Below are positions 10,040 to 19,106 of a stretch of DNA of 64,000 nucleotides, in pieces. Below the pieces are notes generated by a model, which saw only the letters and a program-made list of their open reading frames with translations, did not search any database and was not told the DNA's origin. Source of the DNA: Lederbergia sp. NSJ-179 (GTDB lineage: Bacteria > Bacillota > Bacilli > Bacillales > Bacillaceae_C); contig NZ_JALIFP010000009.1 in the NCBI RefSeq assembly GCF_022867885.1, positions 79,110-143,109 of the forward strand, written 5' to 3'. Every line of letters starts with the position of its first letter. Position 1 is the stretch's first letter. The position numbers and the translations under genes were made by a program.

Positions 10040-10102
10040 TAGTTTTTTTAGCCTTTCCTCCCTATAGTGATCAGAATCAGAATTGATATCAGAGTTGTGA
10101 CA

Positions 10103-10145
10103 GAAAATAAGCATGACGAAGATGTTGAACACCTTCGTCATGCTT
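10103..10145 (-). terminator. Terminator downstream of bmrD
   Basis: AAGCATGACGAAG (10109-10121) pairs with CTTCGTCATGCTT (10133-10145), a 13-bp stem. On the minus strand the stem is followed by TATTTTC. It ends bmrCD transcription and separates it from the pot operon. Confidence 0.82.
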
Positions 10146-10168
10146 GCAATCCTTATCAGCTTCTCTAT

Positions 10169-12169
10169 CTAAGCCCCTTGTTTCCGCCCTTGTTGCATCT
10201 GATACATTTGGTAATACTTGCCTTTTCTTAACATGAGTTCCTGATGATTCCCCCGTTCCACGATTCTCCCACGATCTAGTACTAAAATTTGATCAGCCTT
10301 TTTAATCGTGGACAATCTGTGGGCGATCACAAATGTTGTCCGTCCTTTCTTCAACACATCCATCGCCTTTTGAATCATGGCTTCTGTTTCTGTATCAATA
10401 TTGGACGTCGCCTCATCCAAAATGAGAATAGCAGGATCAAAAGCTAGAGCGCGGGCAAATGAGATTAATTGACGCTGACCGGATGACAAGGTGCTGCCTT
10501 TTTCTGTCACCGGCTCATCGATCCCCTTTTCCAAGTTTTTCAGTACGCGCTCTGCCCCAACTGCTTCAAGTGCCGCCACCACCTGCTCTCTCGAAATTCG
10601 TGGATCATTTAAACTGATATTGGAGGCAATCGTTCCGGTGAACAAATAAGGATCCTGTAACACAATCCCCATATGTTCGCGTAAAGCCTGTTTAGACATG
10701 ACCTGAATATTTTCCCCATCAATCCGGATTTCCCCTCGATCACAATCATAAAAGCGAAATAAAATATTCATAATCGAACTTTTTCCAGAACCTGTATGCC
10801 CGACCAATGCTACGGTTTCTCCTTGTTTGGCTTCAAAGTGAATATCCTTTAGCACATCGTCTCCCTCTTTATAGCCGAAATAAACATGGTCGAATACGAC
10901 GTTTCCGCGAAAACGTCTCACCTTTTCCTCCTTTACTTCTTCCCCTTTTTCGTCCAATACTTCAAAAACCCGACTGCCTGCCACCAAGGCCTGTTCTAAA
11001 TTTGAGAGCTGGTTTACTATATTGGTGACAGGATTAAATAGACGATTAATATAGTCCACATACGCATACAGAATTCCTACTGTTAAAGCAGAATGGGCGC
11101 CAAGAAAATCGCGGCCGAAATACCAAATAAACCCGACAAATACAAAGTTCTTTAGAACGCCAACAAGATTATGAGAAGAAAGAGAATCCAGTGTGAGCAT
11201 CTTATTTTGAAAACGAAAATGAGTTTCATTCATCTCTTCAAATTCTTGTTTCATTTTTTTCTCTCTCCGAAAAGCCTGAATAATCGGCATCCCTTGAATC
11301 GATTCATTGAACATTGCATTAATATCGCTCACCTTGGAACGAATAGCCTGATTGTATTTAGAGGCGTATTTCCGATAAATCATCATCCATCCATATAAAA
11401 TTGGCAGAAGCAGTAAACAGATAAGCGCTAATTTTGCATCTAAAATAAACATCGCCGTATAAATACCCGCCATAAAAATCAATCCAGTAAAGAAGCTAGA
11501 CAATACCGCTACATACAGCTCCCGAATCACCTCTGTATCATTCGTGATTCGAGCCACTACCTTTCCTGCCGGCAAATCATCAAAATAACGAATCGGAAGT
11601 CGTTGAATATGAGCGAAAACATCATTCCTCATCTTTTGAATAATCCGGTTTGCTGCTTGTTGTAACAGCAAAAACTGACCATAGAAAAACAAAGCTGCCA
11701 CAATAAACAAGGCCATATACACCCCTAATAATTGGATAATGATTGGGATTTCCGGTTTATAAAAGTCAAGGGTATCTTGAATAGAAAGCTTCTGAGCCTG
11801 ATATTTGCTTGTTGTCCCATTGTTTTCGATCATCAATTGATCTCCCTGAATCGAACGATTTCCTTCCAATTCAGCACGATCCTTGATCCAGTAAAAGCTT
11901 CTTCCAACTTGTAAAAGTGTCGCTATTTCACCCGTTTCTGTCTGTTCCTTATCCTTTGTATAAAATTTGCCTTTATAAGAAACAGCAGATGGACTATTAT
12001 TTGTTTCCACCCAATAAGCTTCAATCCCTAAAATATGATCATCAATCATTTTTTTAGCGACGAGCGGCCCTAGTACCTCTGCCCCTACTGAAACAGAAAG
12101 CATCGCAAGGGCTGCAATAATCAACCATTTAAAATGAAGAGCATATTGATATAATCGTTTGGCCGTCAA
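10169..12169 (-). CDS. bmrD: Heterodimeric ABC multidrug exporter, BmrD-type half
   Basis: 666-residue ABC exporter half: six-helix membrane domain, then an ATPase domain with Walker A GHTGSGKSS, signature LSSGQRQLISFARAL and Walker B ILILDEATSNIDTE. The ~70-residue insertion after the first helix (around residues 55-130) and the overall length match BmrD/YheH rather than ordinary exporter halves. The start overlaps the bmrC stop by 4 bases. The pair exports drugs, with one consensus and one degenerate ATP site in the family. Confidence 0.88.
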   Translation of the reverse strand: MTAKRLYQYALHFKWLIIAALAMLSVSVGAEVLGPLVAKKMIDDHILGIEAYWVETNNSPSAVSYKGKFYTKDKEQTETGEIATLLQVGRSFYWIKDRAELEGNRSIQGDQLMIENNGTTSKYQAQKLSIQDTLDFYKPEIPIIIQLLGVYMALFIVAALFFYGQFLLLQQAANRIIQKMRNDVFAHIQRLPIRYFDDLPAGKVVARITNDTEVIRELYVAVLSSFFTGLIFMAGIYTAMFILDAKLALICLLLLPILYGWMMIYRKYASKYNQAIRSKVSDINAMFNESIQGMPIIQAFRREKKMKQEFEEMNETHFRFQNKMLTLDSLSSHNLVGVLKNFVFVGFIWYFGRDFLGAHSALTVGILYAYVDYINRLFNPVTNIVNQLSNLEQALVAGSRVFEVLDEKGEEVKEEKVRRFRGNVVFDHVYFGYKEGDDVLKDIHFEAKQGETVALVGHTGSGKSSIMNILFRFYDCDRGEIRIDGENIQVMSKQALREHMGIVLQDPYLFTGTIASNISLNDPRISREQVVAALEAVGAERVLKNLEKGIDEPVTEKGSTLSSGQRQLISFARALAFDPAILILDEATSNIDTETEAMIQKAMDVLKKGRTTFVIAHRLSTIKKADQILVLDRGRIVERGNHQELMLRKGKYYQMYQMQQGRKQGA

Positions 12170-13926
12170 GATGTATGCACCTCCTTCGAGAAAGAATCCT
12201 CTAATTGCTGGCGATCATATTGCTCCTTATACCAGCCATTTTTTACAATTAAATCTTGATGGCGACCTTCTTCCACAATTTCTCCATCATCCAAAACAAT
12301 GATCCAATCCGCATGTTCAATCGCGGATAAGCGATGAGTTGTGATCATCGTTGTTTTACCTTTCCGTTCTTTACGCATATTTTCAATAATTTTAGCTTCT
12401 GTTTTCCCATCAACTGCAGAGAGAGAGTCATCTAAAATTAGAATTTCCGGATTTTTTATCAAGGCTCTTGCAATCGAAATCCGTTGTTTTTGACCTCCGG
12501 ATAAAGCTACACCTTTTTCTCCCACAAGTGTTTCTAATCCAAGTGGCAGCATTTCCAAGTCTTTCTCAAAATAGGCGAGCTTAATTGCCTTTTGAATATC
12601 CGCCTCTGTTGCTGTTTCATGACCAAAAAGAATATTTTCACGAATGCTTCTTGAAAATAAAATATGATCCTGCGGCACATACCCAATCCAACCTTTGACT
12701 TGATCCTTCGTTTGCTCTCCCATACTGACCTCTGAAATCAGGATATCCCCATCCCCCATCGGATACTCACGTAAAAATTGCTTAATAAAGGTCGTTTTTC
12801 CACTACCTGTTTTTCCCACTATTCCAATGGTTGCACCACGAGGAATTGAGACGTTCATCTGCTTCAGATTATTAGTCGTTGCGGAAGGATAACGGAAAGT
12901 GACATCTTTCCATTGGATGTCCCCAGGTAGCTCAATATGTTTAGGATGTTTAGGGTCTTGAACATCTTCTTCATATTGCAATGTCTCGTCTATCCGATCC
13001 AACGAAGCATTGCCCCGCTGCATAATATTAATGAGTTCTCCAATCGCAAACATCGGCCAAATAAGCATTCCAAGATACACATTAAAAGAAACCAAATGCC
13101 CTAATGAGATTTCTTGTTGAAAAACGAGATACGTTCCATAGGACAATCCAATCACATAACTAAGACCTGTCAGAATTTGTGTAGCTGGATGAAATAAAGC
13201 TTCAATCCGTTCAACCCCCATATTTTTTTCATATACATCATTGGTCATAGATTCGAATTCAGTTAAGCTGGCTTGTTCCTGTACATAGGCCCTCGTGACT
13301 CGCACTCCTGATACCGATTCAAGCACACGATCATTCATATTTCCAAAAGCCTTTTGCGCACTCATAAAACGGCCGTGAATTTTCTTACCTAATACGGTAA
13401 TAATCAAGGCAAGTACTGGCAATGGTATAATTGCCGCAAATGTTAATTTCCAAGACACAAGAAAGCCCATTGTCAGCAAGATCGTAAGCATATATAAAGT
13501 CGAATCCATAAGCGTCAACACGCCAAAGCCTGCTGTCACGGAAATCGCTCTTAAATCATTCGTACCTCTTGCCATTAAGTCTCCTGTCCGGTTTTTTTCA
13601 AAAAAAGGAGGAGCCATTTTAAGCAAATGATTCATTAGACGGGAACGCAGATTTTTTTCAAGAATAAAAGCACCACCAAATAACTGGTATTGCCAAATAT
13701 AAGTGATCGCATAATTCAACAGGGAGCCACCAGCCAACACCACAATATAGAGAATCAATAACCGCCATGTTAATTGACTTAAAATCATATCATCAATGGC
13801 CACACCAAGAATAAATGGTGGCACCACCTCAAAAACATTCGCAGCCGTCAGTAACAGACAGGCAACGAAATACCTTTTCCAATGCTGTTTAAAAAACCAG
13901 CTAAGTTTACCTAATACACTAAACAT
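12166..13926 (-). CDS. bmrC: Heterodimeric ABC multidrug exporter, BmrC-type half
   Basis: 586 residues: six transmembrane helices followed by an ATPase domain with Walker A GKTGSGKTT, signature LSGGQKQRISIARAL and Walker B ILILDDSLSAVDGKTE. The residue after the Walker B aspartate is D instead of the usual catalytic E, which is typical of the degenerate-site subunit of such heterodimers. The start at ATG 13926 has GGGGTGAG 4-5 bases upstream; the upstream in-frame ATG at 13944 is possible. It is preceded by an attenuator and leader peptide, and coupled to bmrD. Confidence 0.88.
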   Translation of the reverse strand: MFSVLGKLSWFFKQHWKRYFVACLLLTAANVFEVVPPFILGVAIDDMILSQLTWRLLILYIVVLAGGSLLNYAITYIWQYQLFGGAFILEKNLRSRLMNHLLKMAPPFFEKNRTGDLMARGTNDLRAISVTAGFGVLTLMDSTLYMLTILLTMGFLVSWKLTFAAIIPLPVLALIITVLGKKIHGRFMSAQKAFGNMNDRVLESVSGVRVTRAYVQEQASLTEFESMTNDVYEKNMGVERIEALFHPATQILTGLSYVIGLSYGTYLVFQQEISLGHLVSFNVYLGMLIWPMFAIGELINIMQRGNASLDRIDETLQYEEDVQDPKHPKHIELPGDIQWKDVTFRYPSATTNNLKQMNVSIPRGATIGIVGKTGSGKTTFIKQFLREYPMGDGDILISEVSMGEQTKDQVKGWIGYVPQDHILFSRSIRENILFGHETATEADIQKAIKLAYFEKDLEMLPLGLETLVGEKGVALSGGQKQRISIARALIKNPEILILDDSLSAVDGKTEAKIIENMRKERKGKTTMITTHRLSAIEHADWIIVLDDGEIVEEGRHQDLIVKNGWYKEQYDRQQLEDSFSKEVHTS

Positions 13927-13960
13927 AAATCTCACCCCAAACATTCAAACTATTCAACAC

Positions 13961-14003
13961 AAAAAAGGCATAGAGCATCCCAAAACGGACGCAACTATGC
14001 CTT
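13961..14003 (-). terminator. Attenuator terminator in the bmrCD leader
   Basis: On the minus strand GGCATAG (14002-13996) pairs with CTATGCC (13973-13967), followed by six U residues, ending 35 bases before the bmrC start. Upstream hairpins compete with this region: GATACGGGC/GCTCGTATC at 14017-14043, and a CCCGT/ACGGG alternative reaching into the end of the leader peptide frame. Confidence 0.8.
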
Positions 14004-14057
14004 CCATTGATGTGATACGAGCTCCCTATTAGTGCCCGTATCTGTTACTTGTTTTCT

Positions 14058-14123
14058 TTATCGCATAAACGGGCAGGCTAATTCAATATGATGTTGCTGG
14101 ATTTCAATCAAAACTGTTTTCAT
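14058..14123 (-). CDS. 21-residue leader peptide of bmrCD (BmrB-like role)
   Basis: A short frame, MKTVLIEIQQHHIELACPFMR then TAA, preceded by a very strong ribosome site AAAGGGAGGCGG 6-8 bases upstream. It lies between the likely promoter and the attenuator, and its last codons overlap one arm of an alternative hairpin. In B. subtilis a leader peptide gene (bmrB) controls bmrCD by ribosome-mediated attenuation under translation-inhibiting drugs. This peptide is shorter than BmrB as I recall it (54 residues), so homology is by position and role. Function is inferred. Confidence 0.72.
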   Translation of the reverse strand: MKTVLIEIQQHHIELACPFMR

Positions 14124-14277
14124 TTGAACCGCCTCCCTTTTCGCAAATTTTCGAATGTTTTCATGTTACCATGGCCTTATTACCAATGTCAACGCTTTTA
14201 CGGAAAATTATCAGCTCATCTTTTGGTAAATAAATGAAAGACTATATTTTATTTTTCTACTTATTATAAAATAGACA

Positions 14278-14318
14278 TAAAATAGTTATTTTACATGGCT
14301 ATTTTAGGATGTTAAAAT
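14278..14318 (+). promoter_or_regulatory. dtpT promoter with overlapping inverted repeat
   Basis: TTTACA (14290-14295) and TAAAAT (14313-14318) with a 17-base spacer form a good sigma-A promoter 32 bases before dtpT. TAAAATAG (14278-14285) and CTATTTTA (14299-14306) form an inverted repeat spanning the -35, a plausible operator. The regulator is unknown. Confidence 0.6.
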
Positions 14319-14349
14319 TTAATTATTTCAACAAAGGGGACAGGGAATT

Positions 14350-15831
14350 ATGTCAACAAATAATCAACAACAAATCCTTGAGAGCGTCCCACAAAAAGGT
14401 TTTTTTGGGCATCCTAAAGGTTTGTTTACTTTATTCTTCACAGAATTCTGGGAGCGCTTTTCATACTACGGTATGAGAGCCATTTTAATTTACTATATGT
14501 ACTACGCCGTTACCCAAGGCGGGCTTGGTCTAGATAAAACACTGGCCGCCTCCATCATGGCGGTTTACGGCTCTCTCGTCTATATGTCAGGGATTATTGG
14601 CGGTTGGATCGCTGACCGTTTATATGGAACGAAGAAAACAGTCTTTTTTGGTGGATTATTGATTATGGCAGGTCATATCGCCCTTTCTTTTCCAGGAGGA
14701 GTCACGGCTTTATTCTTATCCATGGGCTTAATTGTCATTGGAACTGGGCTTTTAAAACCGAATGTATCGAGTGTTGTCGGGGACTTATATAGTAAAGACG
14801 ATCCGCGTGCGGATGCAGGTTTTAGTATATTCTACATGGGAATTAACCTCGGTGGCTTGCTTGCTCCTATTATTGTCGGAACACTCGGTCAAAAATATAA
14901 TTTTCACCTTGGATTCGGAGTGGCTGCTGTTGGGATGATTGCTGGGCTCATTATTTTTCTAGCAACAAGAAAGAAAAACTTAGGCCTTGCCGGATCTTAT
15001 GTGCCAAACCCGCTTTCTGCAGAAGAAAAGAAATCGGTATTCTTGAAAATTGGAATCGGTACACTTGTCTTGGTGGCCGCTGGTGCTTACTTGATATCCA
15101 AAGGGATCTTAACGATTAACCGATTTACAATGCTCGTGAGTCTATTAGGAATTTTCATTCCAATCATTTACTTTGCTGTCATGTATTTTAGTAAAAAAAC
15201 AACAAAAGATGAACGATCGAATTTGCTCGCTTATATCCCATTATTTATTGCAGCCATGATGTTTTGGGCGATCCAAGAACAAGGTTCGGTGATTTTGGCG
15301 CAATATGCGGATGAACGAACAAGATTATCGTTTGCTGGATTTTCATTGGAATCATCTTGGTTTCAATCCTTGAACCCGTTGTTTATCGTTGTGTTGGCGC
15401 CAATATTTGCCGGTTTATGGGTTAAGCTTGGAAAACGGCAACCTTCCACACATCAAAAGTTTTCAATGGGCTTGGTTCTAGCGGGTATTTCATTCTTAGT
15501 AATGATTATCCCAGCTATTTACGGTGGCCCTGATACTCTCGTGAGCCCATTATGGCTTGTGCTTAGTTTCTTGATCGTTGTACTGGGGGAATTATGTTTA
15601 TCTCCAGTTGGTCTTTCCGCAACAACAAAACTAGCACCTGCAGCATTTTCGGCCCAAACAATGAGCCTTTGGTTTTTATCGAATGCCTCTGCCCAAGCTA
15701 TCAATGCTCAAATCGTTAAATTGTATAAGCCTGAAACCGAAATGTATTATTTCGGAATTATTGGAGCTGTCGCCATTCTAATCGGCGTTATTCTATTCCT
15801 CCTCTCGTTCTTATATAAAAAGAAAGTGTAA
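14350..15831 (+). CDS. dtpT: Di-/tripeptide proton symporter of the POT family
   Basis: 493 residues with about 14 hydrophobic segments. POT signatures are visible: EFWERFSYYGMRAIL near residue 31 (the ExxERFxYYG motif) and FYMGINLGGLLAP near residue 160 (the PTR2 motif). Imports di- and tripeptides driven by protons. The ATG follows AAAGGGGACAGGG. It is transcribed alone and convergently with trpE, sharing the hairpin at 15951-15985. The 120 bases after its stop hold nothing I recognise. Confidence 0.93.
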   Translation: MSTNNQQQILESVPQKGFFGHPKGLFTLFFTEFWERFSYYGMRAILIYYMYYAVTQGGLGLDKTLAASIMAVYGSLVYMSGIIGGWIADRLYGTKKTVFFGGLLIMAGHIALSFPGGVTALFLSMGLIVIGTGLLKPNVSSVVGDLYSKDDPRADAGFSIFYMGINLGGLLAPIIVGTLGQKYNFHLGFGVAAVGMIAGLIIFLATRKKNLGLAGSYVPNPLSAEEKKSVFLKIGIGTLVLVAAGAYLISKGILTINRFTMLVSLLGIFIPIIYFAVMYFSKKTTKDERSNLLAYIPLFIAAMMFWAIQEQGSVILAQYADERTRLSFAGFSLESSWFQSLNPLFIVVLAPIFAGLWVKLGKRQPSTHQKFSMGLVLAGISFLVMIIPAIYGGPDTLVSPLWLVLSFLIVVLGELCLSPVGLSATTKLAPAAFSAQTMSLWFLSNASAQAINAQIVKLYKPETEMYYFGIIGAVAILIGVILFLLSFLYKKKV

Positions 15832-15950
15832 GAATAAGACTACCTCAAAAGGAGCTTACTAGCTGCTATTGAGGACGGAACCTACCCTGTGAACGATCAA
15901 CCATAATTTTAGATACAAATGGTATGACTTGCGACTTTTAGACTGTTGTA

Positions 15951-15985
15951 ACAAAGCAGGAGATGACCCTCATCTCCTGCTTTGT
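15951..15985. terminator. Bidirectional terminator between dtpT and trpE
   Basis: A perfect 16-bp stem, ACAAAGCAGGAGATGA against TCATCTCCTGCTTTGT with a 3-base loop, lies between the convergent gene ends and can serve both strands. Confidence 0.9.
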
Positions 15986-15989
15986 TGTG

Positions 15990-17381
15990 TTAATAAGGTT
16001 TCGGACTTAATAGAGCCTGTGCTTTATTGATCGTTTCTTTATACTCATTTGCTGGTTTCGAGTCAGCGACAATGCCTGCCCCTGCTTGTAAGTAGGCAAT
16101 TTGGTCTTTTATGACAAGAGAACGGATAGCGATCGCAAAATCGACATCCCCATTGACATTGACATAGCCAATGGCTCCCGCATAGACGCCGCGCTTTGTT
16201 TTTTCCAACTCATTAATGATTTGCATCGCTCTTGGTTTCGGATCTCCTGACACCGTTCCCGCTGGTAGACAGGAAATTAATGCATCCATTCCAGTTATGT
16301 CTGGCTTCAATGTTCCCTCTACCTCTGAAACAATATGCATCACATGCCGGTAATACTCCAGTTTCATATAATCCTTCACCGCAACTGTGTTTTCTAAACA
16401 AATGGGAGCTAATTCGCGGCAACTTAAATCCACAAGCATGCGATGTTCTGATAATTCTTTTTCATCTGCTAGCAGTTCTTTCGCCATGAATTCGTCCTCC
16501 TTATCATTTTTCCCACGGCGTCTTGTACCTGCGATTGGATTGGTGGTCACAGTCCCCCCACTCGTTTTAACAAAGCTTTCGGGCGATGCACCTAATACAA
16601 TATATGGTTCAAAATCAACATAAAACATATAGGGAGATGGATTGGAATTACGTAATTTACGATAAAATTGAAAAGGATCCTCTCCCACTTCTCCCGTCAT
16701 TCTTTGCGATAACACGATTTGTTGTACTTCGCCTGACTGAATATACTGCTTCGCCTCTTCCACCTTCCGGATAAACTCTTCCTTTTTCAATTTAGGTGTA
16801 AACTGAATATTACAGTCTGAAAGAGATTCATCTGTTTCCTTTCGGGTGATTTGCACTTCTAAATTTTGAAGACGCTCCTCTAATTCCTTTTCGATACTCG
16901 AACCACTAAAATCAATTGACAATAAATAAATCGACTGGGCTAAATGATCAAATACAATCACATCTTCATAGACCATGAAATGAATGTCAGGCATGCCGAT
17001 TTCATCTTCTAAGATCGGTCCAATTGGGATATACTGGCGAATGGCATCATAACCTACATAGCCAATCGCTCCACCAAAAAAAGGAAAAGGTAAATCCAAT
17101 TCAATTCTGGGTAAAACCTTTTTTAGCGCCTCAAGAGGTTGCCCTATTTCCGTCTGAATGATATGACCATCGGCTGCCAGCACTTGTGAATGGTCGCCAT
17201 TCCCAATAAACTCCAAAATCGGATTGACGCCAATAAAGGAATATCGTCCTTGTTCATTATGCTTTAAAGAGCTTTCCAATAAAAATTTCTTCTTTCCCTC
17301 TAATCTTAAGAAAATATTTATCGGCGTTAAGACGTCCCCATTTAACTTTTTCATTTTAAATTGTGCTTGTTTTGTTTGCAT
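15990..17381 (-). CDS. trpE: Anthranilate synthase component I
   Basis: 463-residue chorismate-utilising enzyme that makes anthranilate for tryptophan. The N-terminal segment FLLESSLKHNEQGRYSFIG contains the LLES motif used for tryptophan feedback binding, favouring TrpE over PabB. The C-terminus has the family motifs GTRRRGK, ELLADEKELSEHRMLVD, AGTVSGDPKPRA and AGAGIVADSKPANEY. The ATG at 17381 follows AAAGGAG. It is followed directly by a terminator, so trpG/D/C/F/B/A are not adjacent here. Two Trp-specific T-boxes precede it. Confidence 0.94.
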   Translation of the reverse strand: MQTKQAQFKMKKLNGDVLTPINIFLRLEGKKKFLLESSLKHNEQGRYSFIGVNPILEFIGNGDHSQVLAADGHIIQTEIGQPLEALKKVLPRIELDLPFPFFGGAIGYVGYDAIRQYIPIGPILEDEIGMPDIHFMVYEDVIVFDHLAQSIYLLSIDFSGSSIEKELEERLQNLEVQITRKETDESLSDCNIQFTPKLKKEEFIRKVEEAKQYIQSGEVQQIVLSQRMTGEVGEDPFQFYRKLRNSNPSPYMFYVDFEPYIVLGASPESFVKTSGGTVTTNPIAGTRRRGKNDKEDEFMAKELLADEKELSEHRMLVDLSCRELAPICLENTVAVKDYMKLEYYRHVMHIVSEVEGTLKPDITGMDALISCLPAGTVSGDPKPRAMQIINELEKTKRGVYAGAIGYVNVNGDVDFAIAIRSLVIKDQIAYLQAGAGIVADSKPANEYKETINKAQALLSPKPY

Positions 17382-17409
17382 TTTCTCATACTCCTTTCAA
17401 ATTTAAAAA

Positions 17410-17697
17410 ACAAAAAAGCCCTCAAACCAGCAAAAGTGCTTGGTCTGAGGGCGATCTTCATCCGCGGTGCCACCTCAATTGGAAAAGGATCTCTTTCCCA
17501 TCTCTTTCAGGTACAGGAGTGTGCCTCCTCCTAAACCCTATCCATATAACGACGGAACATCGTGTTTTCCTACTGACCCATTTAAGGATGTTCAGAAAAC
17601 CACTCGCAAGTCCATTCAGTAAAAGTCTTCGTATCGGATTCTCACCATCACCGATTCTCTGAAACAAAGGATCTTAAACCTACTCCTCTTGCTTCAC
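17410..17697 (-). promoter_or_regulatory. trpE-proximal T-box leader, Trp (UGG) specifier
   Basis: On the minus strand Stem I starts GTGAAGCAAGAGGAGTAGG near 17697. The specifier segment reads CTGAATGGACTTGCGAG, giving UGG followed by AC. The T-box TGAGGTGGCACCGCGG lies near 17463-17478. The terminator stem GCCCTCAGACCAAGC/GCTGGTTTGAGGGC (17418-17452) ends in six U residues, about 30 bases before trpE. The distal loop segment CGGTGATGGTGAG is also present. Confidence 0.92.
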
Positions 17698-17763
17698 GTT
17701 TTGCTTTATTTGTTTTTATCACGCTTTTCATAGGCTAGCTGCGGACGGCAGGGTCTCGGGGTC

Positions 17764-17889
17764 AAATAACCCTGAACCTATCAAGGGAAAAATCGCCCTT
17801 TCTAGGTTCAGGAACATTTGCCTGTCGCAGGCCCGCAGGACGCGGGTCAGGACGGCGTGGCGATTGTTGTCGCGCCCTTAGCCGTTCTG
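17764..17889 (-). repeat. GC-rich structured repeat R1 between the two Trp T-boxes
   Basis: About 125 bp, clearly richer in GC than the flanks. On the minus strand it reads AGAACGGCTAAGGGCGCGAC ... CCGTCCTGACCCGCGTCCTG ... CAAATGTTCCTGAACCTAG ... GGTTCAGGGTTATT, with several self-complementary blocks. A similar copy (R2) lies in the opposite orientation at 21344-21469. No reading frame of interest is present. Confidence 0.8.
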
Positions 17890-17919
17890 CCATTTTCAAG
17901 CGTCCTCCGCTTTTCTAGA

Positions 17920-18166
17920 CAAAAAGGCCCCTCATCCAAAGGACGAAGGACCGTGGTACCACCTTTATTAGCTGAAAAAACAGCTCACTTTTTAACATTC
18001 ATCATGTTTTTCCCTTGTAACGACGGGGTTTTCGCCAAAGCCTACTTTCCTATATGGAGTTCGGTTTGGAAGCTCGGAAGTCCATTCACATGCGTTCAAC
18101 ACACTGGTTTGCACCTACCACCAGCTCTCTTTTGTGGTCCGCAAGCTACTACTCTTCATCATCGCT
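17920..18166 (-). promoter_or_regulatory. trpE-distal T-box leader, Trp (UGG) specifier
   Basis: On the minus strand Stem I begins AGCGATGATGAAGAGTAGTA at 18166. The distal loop GGTGGTAGGTGCAAACCAG is present and the specifier segment reads GTGAATGGACTTCCGAG, giving UGG. The T-box AAAGGTGGTACCACGG lies near 17950-17966. It is followed by a terminator, GGTCCTTCGTCC against GGATGAGGGGCC with a U-run at 17925-17921. It is complete, but its own terminator is separated from the second T-box by repeat R1. Confidence 0.92.
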
Positions 18167-18221
18167 AGAATTTTGATTGGATTGTTATTGATTTTATTTG
18201 AAAATTTACCATATGTCAATA

Positions 18222-19106
18222 TTATTTTTTGCTCAACCTGCTTACTGCACATTCAAACATAATTTTAGCCGCTATCGATGTCGTGATCTCTCGCACATCA
18301 TACAATGGATTAACCTCTGCAATATCAAATACATCTACTTTGTCATAAAGTTCTTCCAGCATAGAAAAAGCTTGTACGACTGTTAACCCGCCCGGCTCAT
18401 TCGCTCCTGTTCCGGGAGCAAAGCCCGGCTCCAATACATCCATATCAAACGTGAGATAAATATGATCCACCTCTTTTAGTTTATCATTTAAAATCTTTGA
18501 GATGATTTCTTTAGGGTCACTGGAATGGACTTCCCTTGCGGTATACTGAACCACACCTGCTTCATTAAGATAGTCAGCATACCATGGATAATTAAAGCTG
18601 CGCACACCAATTTGTACAACATGTTCAGGACTGATTCTTTCAAGTTCAATCGCTCTTCTCATCTGGCTGCTTTGGGAATACCTTCCCTGTACAGGTGAAT
18701 CATCGACCAAATCCAGATGTGCATCAAATTGAATAATTCCTATCTTACCTTCCGTGTTATCATGTAATGCCTCTATAATAGGATAAGAAATCGAATGATC
18801 TCCTCCCAAAACAAAAGGAAATACATCATTCTTCAACATTTCAGTTGCTTTCTTTTTTGCATTGTCAAATGTTTTCTCTGTACTATAAGCAACTATATCA
18901 ATATCCCCATAATCTATAATACTGTTCTCACGCAATGTATACAGCTTTCTTTTATCTACATCATAGACTTGATTATTTTCAATCCGGTTTTCGAACCATT
19001 TGTAAGCATCTCTAATCCCTTGAGGAGCAAATCTCGCACCTGGTCTACCAAGCGATGCTCCACCATCCCAAGGAAATCCTAATATCCCAAAAGTCTCTTT
19101 TTCCAT
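18222..19106 (-). CDS. Ureohydrolase (agmatinase/arginase superfamily)
   Basis: 294 residues with the binuclear manganese motifs GGDHSISYP (residues ~100), FDAHLDLVDD (~124) and TFDMDVLEPGFAPGTG (~220). The family hydrolyses a guanidino group to urea. The GTGANEPGGLT stretch is closer to agmatinase/guanidinobutyrase-type enzymes than to formiminoglutamase, but the exact substrate cannot be read from sequence. Its ATG shares one base with the stop of the upstream permease, indicating tight coupling, so the permease probably imports the substrate or a precursor. The T-box at 18166 lies just downstream of its stop. Confidence 0.85.
   Translation of the reverse strand: MEKETFGILGFPWDGGASLGRPGARFAPQGIRDAYKWFENRIENNQVYDVDKRKLYTLRENSIIDYGDIDIVAYSTEKTFDNAKKKATEMLKNDVFPFVLGGDHSISYPIIEALHDNTEGKIGIIQFDAHLDLVDDSPVQGRYSQSSQMRRAIELERISPEHVVQIGVRSFNYPWYADYLNEAGVVQYTAREVHSSDPKEIISKILNDKLKEVDHIYLTFDMDVLEPGFAPGTGANEPGGLTVVQAFSMLEELYDKVDVFDIAEVNPLYDVREITTSIAAKIMFECAVSRLSKK

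Noticed and set aside
15990..17381. pabB instead of trpE
   Set aside because: The LLES feedback motif and two UGG-specific T-boxes favour tryptophan synthesis.
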